Source: Oscillospiraceae bacterium (GTDB lineage: Bacteria > Bacillota > Clostridia > Oscillospirales > Acutalibacteraceae). From it: a stretch of 61,886 nt of DNA. Of the stretch, positions 43,519-50,414 are shown piece after piece. Below the pieces are notes generated by a model. The model did not search any database. It was not told the DNA's origin and saw only the letters and a list, made by a program, of their open reading frames with translations. Both the position numbers and the translations under genes were made by a program. Position 1 is the stretch's first letter. Each line of letters starts with the position of its first letter. The DNA is taken from the NCBI GenBank assembly GCA_910574935.1, contig CAJTCU010000017.1, positions 1 through 61,886 of the forward strand. The letters run 5' to 3'.

Positions 43519-44052
43519 ATGGCTACGATTGATCTGATTGTGTTGGGAATGCTGAAAAAAGGCCCGATGGGTGCGTATGATATTCAAAAGCTAGTGGAAT
43601 ATCGGAATATATCGAAGTGGGTGAAAATCAGCACCCAATCGATTTACAAAAAGGCTCTCCAGCTAGAGGAAAAAGGGCTTATAACTGCTGAAATCGTAAA
43701 AGAGGGGAAGATGCCGGAAAAGGCTGTTTACACGCTGACTGAAAAGGGTGAACGGGAGTTTGAGCGGCTGATGATGGACATTTCCGCACAGCCGATCCGG
43801 CTGTTCCTGGATTTCAACGCTGTTATCGTGAATCTGGACAGCTTGCCGCCAGAAGCGCAGGCAGGCTGCATTTCTCAGATTGAAAAGAACATAAATGAAC
43901 TTACTGAAAACCTGAAGGAAAACTACCGCCAGAAAGAGGATGCGCCTGAAGTGCCGGAGACCGGAATGGCTGTGTTACGGCAGCAGTTGGTACTGGCTCA
44001 GGCGCTAGAGGGGTGGATCGCCGCATTGAAGGAGCATTTTTCTTCTCTGTAG
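43519..44052 (+). CDS. PadR family regulator
   Basis: The protein has 177 residues. The winged helix-turn-helix (IDLIVLGMLKKGPMGAYDIQ; KISTQSIYKKALQLEEKGLI; YTLTEKGEREFERLM) is followed by the PadR C-terminal coiled-coil (CISQIEKNINELTENLKENY) used for dimerisation. It is divergent from a MATE pump, a typical PadR-efflux pair. It is probably autoregulated through the CTCTAAAATAGAG dyad. Element copy B follows its stop. Confidence 0.9.
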   Translation: MATIDLIVLGMLKKGPMGAYDIQKLVEYRNISKWVKISTQSIYKKALQLEEKGLITAEIVKEGKMPEKAVYTLTEKGEREFERLMMDISAQPIRLFLDFNAVIVNLDSLPPEAQAGCISQIEKNINELTENLKENYRQKEDAPEVPETGMAVLRQQLVLAQALEGWIAALKEHFSSL

Positions 44053-44064
44053 TGTACTTCTTAT

Positions 44065-44152
44065 ATTGGTTAGTTCACTACACCTTCCATCATGACAGGT
44101 ACCACCTTCCACCGAGAGCATACAGTTTTCTCTTGGCGGAAGGAGTGTTTTT
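44065..44152 (+). repeat. Intergenic element, copy B
   Basis: ATTGGTTAGTTCACTACACC, CATCATGACAG, then CCACCTTCCACCGAGAG pairing with CTCTTGGCGGAAGG and GTTTTT. Same order as copies A and C. It begins 13 bp after the padR stop. Confidence 0.8.
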
Positions 44153-44153
44153 A

Positions 44154-45032
44154 TCAAAGCGACCTCAAATTCTGTCGATACTCTAACATCTCATCCTCAT
44201 CGGTTCCATCCAGAATATCCTGTAGTTCATTGATTGCCTTATCCCGTTCATATGGCAATCGAGCCACAAAGGGGAAGTAATTGGACACGGAGTTTGCAAA
44301 AAGATGGGTTCGTATGTGCAAATTTTCAATCAGTGTTTGTAATTCCTCAATACGCTCTTTTTCATCTGCGGGTGTGAATTTGCCTTGCTTTGCCATATGA
44401 TATAACTGTGTGTCAGGGAAAAGCGTCAGAGAATCTACCGAGATAAAATATGGATTGAGCTGGCTAAACACCTTTGCAGAGTTGATAGCATTGCGCTGCC
44501 CATTTCCTTTCCCAGCCAGCCCGGTCATATAGACAAAGTAATACTCGATTCCGGCCTTATCCAGCTTGCGGCACTGCTCCAAAATATCAGCAGAAGTATA
44601 GCCCTTATTCGCCAGCGCAAGGGTGGCGTCATCGCCGCTTTCTGTGCCGATACTCAGTCCGTTGATGCCCATGGCCCGGAGCTTTTTGAGTTGCCAGACT
44701 TCCTTGTTCTTGATGTCCCGGATACTTGCAAACATGGCGATGGACTGACACTTAATGAGATACTCGCGAACGGTCAGGGCGCGCAGCTTAAGGTTCTCAT
44801 AACTCATAGCGAATGGGTTTGCGCCGGTTAGGAAAATGCGCCGGGCATTAGGCTGGTAGCTTTTGATTTCCGCCAAATCTTCCTCAAATTCATCCATGGG
44901 AGACATCCGAAACTTCTCGTCTTTGTAGAGGCTGCAAAAGGTGCATTTGTTGTGGGTACAGCCGGAGGTTGCCTGCAAAATGACGGACTGTGATTCATAC
45001 GGCGGCCGCCATGTTCTTCCTGTGAAATGCAC
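44154..45032 (-). CDS. Radical SAM protein
   Basis: The protein has 292 residues. CTHNKCTFC (Cys25, Cys30, Cys33) binds the [4Fe-4S] cluster with the CxxxxCxxC spacing. FRMSPMDEFEEDLAEI, FLTGANPFAM and GLSIGTESGDDATLALANKG are typical of the Elp3/B12-independent barrel group. It is a paralogue of the gene upstream (12 bp away). The substrate is unknown; no precursor peptide is seen. Confidence 0.85.
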   Translation of the reverse strand: MHFTGRTWRPPYESQSVILQATSGCTHNKCTFCSLYKDEKFRMSPMDEFEEDLAEIKSYQPNARRIFLTGANPFAMSYENLKLRALTVREYLIKCQSIAMFASIRDIKNKEVWQLKKLRAMGINGLSIGTESGDDATLALANKGYTSADILEQCRKLDKAGIEYYFVYMTGLAGKGNGQRNAINSAKVFSQLNPYFISVDSLTLFPDTQLYHMAKQGKFTPADEKERIEELQTLIENLHIRTHLFANSVSNYFPFVARLPYERDKAINELQDILDGTDEDEMLEYRQNLRSL

Positions 45033-45044
45033 GAGAATCCCCCC

Positions 45045-45944
45045 TTATAGGTGACGAAGATTCTTGCGGTAATCCCGTAATTTTTCTTCGCCTACCGTGT
45101 CAATGATTTTGCCGATGGCCGTAATCAGCGCGTCCCTATCCTCCGGCAGACGACCGTGAAACTGGAACGCATTGGAGGCTCCCAGCGCGGCAAATTCTGT
45201 TGTAATATCCAAACTTTCAATCAACGTGCGGATTTCCCGATACTTCTCCACTTCGCTTTCCTCCCGCCAGTTTCCCTGCTGGATTTCCTGATATAGTTCA
45301 GAATCCGGGTAGATTGTCAGCATATTGGCCCCGATGAGTTGTGGGTGCAGTTGATTACACACAGCAGCGGTAGCTTTCGCTCCAATCTCGCCCCGGCCCG
45401 CGCCGGAAATACCTACCAGATAGAAAAAGTTATAGCGGATACCGGCACTATCCAGCCGGGCGCACTGCTCCACAATGTCAGCGGCCCTATAACCTTTGTT
45501 CATGAAGTCCAACGCGCCATTATCGCCGGTTTCAATGCCGATGGTCAAACTATCATACCCGGCCTGGGCCAGCGCGGTCAGGTCGCTATCAGATTTTAGC
45601 GTTACGTCGGTAACCCGCGCAAAGCAGCCTATGGTCTGCACTGTGGGTACATATTTGCGTATGAGTTCAGCGACACCCAGCAGGCGCTCGGTTTTCAGCA
45701 CAAAGGGATTTGCGCCGGTGAGGAAGGCCCGGTCGAATTGAAAACCTTCCCACTGTTTCAAAGTGCCGGCTACTTCCTGCAAACCGCACTCGATATCTTC
45801 CATTGGCGACATTCTAAACTTGAATGGCAGGTCGTTGTAGAGTGTGCAGAATTTGCACTTGTGGTGTGTACAGCCCGCCGTGACTTCCAACAGCAGCGAG
45901 GACGCTTCATAGGGTGGACGCCAGATGGTTCCTGTGAATTTCAT
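45045..45944 (-). CDS. Radical SAM protein, paralogue of the 44154 gene
   Basis: The protein has 299 residues; ATG 45944 is chosen for the AAGGAGG ten bases upstream and alignment with its paralogue. CTHHKCKFC is the cluster motif. FRMSPMEDIECGLQEV, FLTGANPFVL and LTIGIETGDNGALDFMNKGY parallel the other protein at the same positions. The two genes share an operon, divergent from an HxlR regulator with a GGTACT/AGTACC operator between. Duplicate rSAM genes may act as a pair or on two related substrates. Confidence 0.87.
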   Translation of the reverse strand: MKFTGTIWRPPYEASSLLLEVTAGCTHHKCKFCTLYNDLPFKFRMSPMEDIECGLQEVAGTLKQWEGFQFDRAFLTGANPFVLKTERLLGVAELIRKYVPTVQTIGCFARVTDVTLKSDSDLTALAQAGYDSLTIGIETGDNGALDFMNKGYRAADIVEQCARLDSAGIRYNFFYLVGISGAGRGEIGAKATAAVCNQLHPQLIGANMLTIYPDSELYQEIQQGNWREESEVEKYREIRTLIESLDITTEFAALGASNAFQFHGRLPEDRDALITAIGKIIDTVGEEKLRDYRKNLRHL

Positions 45945-46002
45945 GGTGATAACCTCCTTCGTTTTCACCCATTATAACCCGATACAAAATAGATTCAAGT
46001 AC

Positions 46003-46050
46003 GGTACTTTTTTGTAGTACCTTGATTCATGCGGCACTATGCGTTATAAT
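46003..46050. promoter_or_regulatory. HxlR promoter and divergent operator
   Basis: GGTACT and AGTACC (46003-46021) form a dyad separated by 7 bp. Directly after it, TTGATT (46022-46027) and TATAAT (46045-46050), 17 bp apart, drive the regulator. The dyad abuts the -35, consistent with autoregulation and control of the radical SAM genes. Confidence 0.7.
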
Positions 46051-46072
46051 GTTAGCAAAGAGGTGTTGCCCT

Positions 46073-46408
46073 ATGAGAAAAACCGAGCAAGCGGTTGAAC
46101 GCTGCAAGACCATGTCCACGCTGCAAAAAATTCTTGGCGGCAAGTGGAAGTTGGAGATTCTCTATTATATTGCCTTTCGTGATATCCGGCGCTTCGGCGC
46201 GTTGCGGCGGCAGTTGGGGGAGATTACGGAATCCTCGCTGACGAAGCAGCTGCGGGAGTTGGAGGCGGATGGGTTCCTTGTCCGCTATGACTTCCATGAG
46301 GTACCGCCGCGTGTGGAATACACATTGACGGAGTTGGGCAGGAGCTTTATGGATGTGATAGCCTATATGAAAACATGGGGCGATGAGAATTTGCCAGAGA
46401 ACAAATGA
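46073..46408 (+). CDS. HxlR family regulator
   Basis: The protein has 111 residues from ATG 46073 behind GAGGTG. LQKILGGKWKLEILYYIAFR, RRFGALRRQLGEITESSLTK and RVEYTLTELGRSFMDVIAYM are the HxlR winged helix-turn-helix. A Cys near residue 11 (ERCKT) is the usual redox-sensing position in this family, which often responds to thiol-reactive or aldehyde stress. It is divergent from the radical SAM operon. Confidence 0.9.
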   Translation: MRKTEQAVERCKTMSTLQKILGGKWKLEILYYIAFRDIRRFGALRRQLGEITESSLTKQLRELEADGFLVRYDFHEVPPRVEYTLTELGRSFMDVIAYMKTWGDENLPENK

Positions 46409-46423
46409 TAGGGGGATATTGTT

Positions 46424-46744
46424 GTGGAGGATAGGAGATTCACAAAACAGGACTGGAAACTTTTCAAGGAAAAATTACCTGGCTGGCAGGAAACCTACAT
46501 GGATAAGCTCAACCGAGAGTACATGGAGATATTAAACGGTGAAGGCAATCCGTCTGATAAATTTTGGCGTTTGGAAAAGCGCATAAAAGAAGATAAGCGG
46601 AGTCCAGGTGTACAACTTCAGTTGACCCGGACTGATATGGTTTGGAATATTATTGCGCTGATAAATAATGAGGTTATTTCCTTGGAAGATTTGGATGGGT
46701 TTAGTGATACGCTCAAGGAAACCGTTGACCGAATTTTAGCGTGA
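46424..46744 (+). CDS. Small conserved hypothetical protein
   Basis: The protein has 106 residues, starting at GTG 46424 with GGGGG before it. FTKQDWKLFKEKLPGWQETY, SDKFWRLEKRIKEDKRSPGV and FSDTLKETVDRIL give an all-helical acidic/basic protein. I recall similar proteins in many Clostridia beside regulators, sometimes mislabelled as multidrug transporters; there is no membrane segment here. It probably shares the HxlR transcript (15 bp gap). Confidence 0.7.
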   Translation: MEDRRFTKQDWKLFKEKLPGWQETYMDKLNREYMEILNGEGNPSDKFWRLEKRIKEDKRSPGVQLQLTRTDMVWNIIALINNEVISLEDLDGFSDTLKETVDRILA

Positions 46745-46807
46745 GAGCGAATGCTTAATCAGGTTGATTGTATGTGGATTTTTCTTTTCTGCAGTATACT
46801 TTCTTCT

Positions 46808-46898
46808 ATTGGGTAGTTCACTAGACCTATCATGGTGACAGATACCACCTTCCACCGAGAGGGCCTACTCCCCTCTTGGCGGGAGGCGGTTTCTTTTT
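46808..46898 (+). repeat. Intergenic element, copy C
   Basis: ATTGGGTAGTTCACTAGACC, ATCATGGTGACAG, then CCACCTTCCACCGAGAGGG pairing with CCCCTCTTGGCGGGAGGCGG and a TTTCTTTTT run. It lies 64 bp after the stop of the 46424 gene. Confidence 0.8.
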
Positions 46899-46899
46899 C

Positions 46900-47160
46900 T
46901 CAACTTATAGCAACCCCACCTCCTTTCTCCTGCTTGCTTTTCGACCTTGCCCATACCGCCCCAAAACCTGTGATTCTGAGGCTTGCCCAAACTGGCCCCA
47001 CGCTGGCCCGACACGGCCTGCGCCGGTATTGGCCGAGTGTTTCCAAGACCCAGCCATGCAAGTCCCGACACAGAGCCGCACAGGGGCCGGCAGGCGGCAA
47101 TGAATGGCAAAGAAAAAGCGCACCGCGATTTGCGATGCACTCAGGGCTGGCATTCATTTT
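46900..47160. other. GC-rich intergenic stretch, no gene seen
   Basis: Short frames exist on both strands (for example an 82-codon minus frame) but none has a ribosome site or recognisable motif. It lies between element copy C and the lipoprotein gene. Confidence 0.4.
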
Positions 47161-47164
47161 TCTG

Positions 47165-47951
47165 TCAAGCGTACCCGATATAGATGTCGTAGCAGTTCCC
47201 GCCGGTAGACTCATACAGAGAAAATCTTCGATTTGCTCTTATCCATAACATCGGTGATGTCCGGATCGTTCGCGTACCGGCTCAGCCTGCTGGCGATGTC
47301 CCTCTCCAGGCAGGTGCTGTGCGGCCCAGCCCCGATGGGGTTGTCCCAGCAATCTACCGCGCTGCTCTCCAGCCGCAGGCCAAGACCCTGGGCATAGCTT
47401 TGCGCGTAGCCTATCCAGTAGCCGATGTCTAAGGAGGGCTCCTCTATGACTGGCTCCGGGGTAGGCGCGGCAGGTATAGGTGTGGGTGCTGATGGCTCTG
47501 ACGTGGGCGCAGGCGTTGGTGTAGCCGCTGGAGTGGGAGTTGCTTTCACGATAATTGCCATGGTGGCGTCAGGCTCGGTGTCTGGCTGCTTTGGCACAGG
47601 CGTTGGGTCTATTGTCTTTGGTTCTGTGCCCTGCGTATCGGTGTCTTCTACGCTGGAGGTGGATGCGTGTGAGCTTTCCTGTTTCACGTGTGGAGAGGTG
47701 ATTTGACTATCACTTTCATTTTTGCTGACGGATTTTCTGAGTATGGATACCATCGGTTTGTAATTTATTCCGGCGATGATCTGCTCAAGGGTGACAGTTA
47801 TATTGGTGGCAGCTTGGTCAGTTGCCGGGGTTGATTCAGCCTTTACCATGAGGGTCTGCTGTGCAGGCTCAGAGTCTGGAGGTGCTGTCTGGCACCCATT
47901 AACGCTCGCTAAGAGGGCTGTGGTCAGGAGGGCTGTTAGGGTTTTCTTCAT
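47165..47951 (-). pseudogene. Pro/Thr-rich lipoprotein, frameshifted near the end
   Basis: The gene starts at ATG 47951. MKKTLTALLTTALLASVNGC is a lipoprotein signal ending in a lipobox Cys at residue 20. A long Pro/Thr/Ser linker (PTPAATPTPAPTSEPSAPTP) leads to a C-terminal domain (DIGYWIGYAQSYAQGLGLRL; DITDV). An extra A near 47245 then ends the frame at KIFSV. The next frame continues naturally (WIRANRRFSLYESTGGNCYD, IYIGYA) to stop 47165. The C-terminal domain recurs in mobile-element lipoproteins in my memory, function unknown. Error or decay cannot be told apart here. Confidence 0.7.
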
Positions 47952-48151
47952 GGATATCATCCTTTCTTGGAGTTTTTCTTGAGCACAAGGATACCACAAG
48001 ATTTTGAGAAGTCCAGACCAAATCCAAAGAAATACCCACTAAAGATGCTTTTGAAACTCTTGTCTGAATTGGGCAGAGCACGGGAATGGAACAGGCAATG
48101 GCTTTGGGGATATCTTGATTATTATCAAGATATTACTCTTGAGAATGAAAA

Positions 48152-48194
48152 AGCCGGTCGCTTGTTTGTGAGGGCTAACCTCCAGCGACCGGCT
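48152..48194. terminator. Hairpin with 10-bp stem
   Basis: AGCCGGTCGC (48152-48161) pairs perfectly with GCGACCGGCT (48185-48194). There is no U-run. It lies in the 350-bp stretch between the lipoprotein start and tRNA-Arg, which otherwise holds no gene I can support. Confidence 0.45.
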
Positions 48195-48296
48195 ATGCAT
48201 TTCTCGCCCTATTCTGTCATTGTGAGGGTTCGAATCTATTTTTCGCTTGCTTATATCCGTGTTTCGGCACTTTAGAAATCCAGCCTTCTGGGCATC

Positions 48297-48324
48297 AAAA
48301 AACCGCGCCACAGCGCGGTTTTTT
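48297..48324. terminator. Bidirectional terminator
   Basis: AAAAAACCGCG pairs with CGCGGTTTTTT around CCACAG, directly downstream of the minus-strand tRNA. Confidence 0.85.
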
Positions 48325-48353
48325 GAGCGAATATCTTTTTTATATCCACAGGA

Positions 48354-48430
48354 TGGCACGCCAGAAGGGATTCGAACCCCCGACCTTTTGGTTCGTAGCC
48401 AAACACTCTATCCAGCTGAGCTACTGGCGC
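48354..48430 (-). tRNA. tRNA-Arg (anticodon ACG)
   Basis: On the minus strand: acceptor GCGCCAG...CTGGCGT, D-arm AGCTCAGCTGGATAGAG, anticodon loop CTACGAA (ACG) within TTTGG/CCAAA, T-loop GGTTCGAATCC, discriminator G and an encoded CCA. It lies at the border between the accessory region and the core genes. Confidence 0.95.
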
Positions 48431-48471
48431 TTATTCCAACTCCATTATTATACCTTCTGGTTCGCCATTTG

Positions 48472-50391
48472 TCAAGGGTTTATTTCAATTTCTTTGTGAA
48501 ATTTTAGCAGCGCACAGCTGTATGGCCGCAGTACGCTAACGCCGTCCAGGTTCTCGCCCATCACAGGCTGGCCGCCGGATAGATCCAGCTTTAGCCCCTT
48601 AATGCTCTGCGGTCGGTCGCTGCGGTTTACAATGAGCAACAGGCTGTCCCGCCGGGCAGCGTTCATGGCCTGGGCTGGGGTAAGCCGGTACCTCTCTAGC
48701 ACCAGCAGGTTGCCCTCGGTCCGCAGGGTGCGGTACCCTCCCTGGGCTAAAATATCTTTATGCGCTAAACGCATAGCCCCCAGGGCTTTATACCATGAAA
48801 GCAGGCTTTGGTCCTCCTGCCCCCATGGATAACAAGCTCTGTTAAAGGGGTCGCGGTAGCCCTCCATACCGGCCTCGTCCCCATAGTAGACACAGGGTAC
48901 TCCCGGCAGTAAATACTGCAACATGGCCGCCAGCCTTAGCCGGGCCAGCCCTGTCTCACGCTGAGCGGGGCTTAGCCGCTGTTGGCTCTGCCACTCTCGG
49001 CCCCGGCTGCCCGCAGGTTCCCCCCCCAGTACGGTCAGAATCCGCTCGGTGTCATGGGTACCAATGTGGTTCATCAGCAGGTGCAGGCACTGGGGCGGAT
49101 AGTTTTCCACAATGTTTTCAATAGCCTCCGCAAAATCCTTGGCGTCGCCTCCCAGAAGAAAACCTAGGATCGCGTCTCGGAAGGGGTAGTTCATCACGCT
49201 GTCCAGCTGCCCGCCTAAAAGATACCGCCTGCGCACACCGTAGGCAGACTTGTTGGAGGCATCCTCCCACACCTCGCCCAGCACCAGGGCGTCGGGTTTT
49301 TCAGCCTTAGCGGCAGCGGAGAGCCGGTCAATAAACAGATCGGGCAGTTCGTCGGCCACATCCAGCCGCCAGCCAGCGGCTCCAGCCCGTAGCCAGCGGC
49401 GGACAATGCCGTTTTCGCCGTTGATAAACTCATTAAATGCCGGGTTGGTCTCATTCACGTTGGGTAAAGTGTCGAAACCCCACCAGCTTTCATAGCAGCT
49501 GGGCCACTGCTGAAAGTTATACCAGGGGTAATAGGGAGATTCCTGGGAATGATAGGCCCCGGGATCTGGGTAGCGGCTCTCCCGGTTAAAGTACACGCTA
49601 TCGCTGCCAGTGTGGCTGAATACCCCGTCGATCATGACCCGAATGCCCAGCTCTTGGGCGGCAGCGCATAAATTACGAAAATCTTCCTCGTTTCCCAATA
49701 AGGGATCTATTTTAGAGTAGTCGGCGGTATCATACCGGTGGTTGGAGTGGCTTTCAAACACGGGGTTTAGGTACAGGCAGGTGACCCCCAGCTCTTTTAA
49801 ATAGGGCAGCTTCTGCTGTACCCCCAAAAGGTCGCCGCCAAAGAAGTCGCTGTTGGTCACAATCCCCTTTTCATTGGGCTGCCAGTGGGGCTGCTCGGTC
49901 CAGCTTTCGTGGTAGCTGCGCCCAGTGGGCACGCCGGTCTTTTCTTGGCCAGAGCGGCAGAACCGGTCTGGGAACACCTGGTACATAATTCCCCCGGCCA
50001 GCCAGTCAGGGGTTTTAAAGTCCTTTTGGCATACAGTCAGCTGCCAGCGCCAGGTGCCGCCAAAGGTGCCCCGCCCGTTTTCTCCCCGAGAGACCCGCTG
50101 CACGCCCCGGCAGGTGCGGGCTTCGAACTGATAGAAATAAAGGCCGGGAGAATCGGGAATAAAGTCACATTCCCACCATTCGCGGTTATGGCCGTTCATG
50201 CCACACCAGAACATCTCGCAGATGCTGGCCTCGGCTCCCTCCTTTTCCACAATAAGCCGGGCGGCAGAGCAAGAGAGATCCCGGGGCAGGGTGATGCGGA
50301 AATGAACAGCCGTGCCGGCCTCTACCGCACCGGTGGGGGAGCGGTATTTGGGGTTTCGGGAATGAAACATGTTTTTAAGCAACTCCTTCAC
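48472..50391 (-). CDS. GH13 neopullulanase/cyclomaltodextrinase-like enzyme
   Basis: The protein has 639 residues. An N-terminal beta domain (1-125, CBM34-like) precedes the barrel. Catalytic residues are Asp344 (GWRLDVADE, nucleophile), Glu373 (LGEVWED, acid/base) and Asp447 (NHIGTHDTE). DGVFSHTG and YLNPVFESHSNHRYD are the other conserved boxes. The N-terminal domain and MPxVNxxN-like region place it with neopullulanases/maltogenic amylases, intracellular since no signal peptide is present. It degrades short maltodextrins. The next gene upstream is glycogen phosphorylase, giving a glycogen/maltodextrin operon. Confidence 0.92.
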   Translation of the reverse strand: MKELLKNMFHSRNPKYRSPTGAVEAGTAVHFRITLPRDLSCSAARLIVEKEGAEASICEMFWCGMNGHNREWWECDFIPDSPGLYFYQFEARTCRGVQRVSRGENGRGTFGGTWRWQLTVCQKDFKTPDWLAGGIMYQVFPDRFCRSGQEKTGVPTGRSYHESWTEQPHWQPNEKGIVTNSDFFGGDLLGVQQKLPYLKELGVTCLYLNPVFESHSNHRYDTADYSKIDPLLGNEEDFRNLCAAAQELGIRVMIDGVFSHTGSDSVYFNRESRYPDPGAYHSQESPYYPWYNFQQWPSCYESWWGFDTLPNVNETNPAFNEFINGENGIVRRWLRAGAAGWRLDVADELPDLFIDRLSAAAKAEKPDALVLGEVWEDASNKSAYGVRRRYLLGGQLDSVMNYPFRDAILGFLLGGDAKDFAEAIENIVENYPPQCLHLLMNHIGTHDTERILTVLGGEPAGSRGREWQSQQRLSPAQRETGLARLRLAAMLQYLLPGVPCVYYGDEAGMEGYRDPFNRACYPWGQEDQSLLSWYKALGAMRLAHKDILAQGGYRTLRTEGNLLVLERYRLTPAQAMNAARRDSLLLIVNRSDRPQSIKGLKLDLSGGQPVMGENLDGVSVLRPYSCALLKFHKEIEINP

Positions 50392-50414
50392 TTACAGATA
50401 TACGCCGGCTGTGT

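Noticed and set aside
47967-48275. Plus-strand frame of 102 codons before tRNA-Arg
   Set aside because: It spans a 10-bp-stem hairpin and lacks a ribosome site; more likely intergenic.
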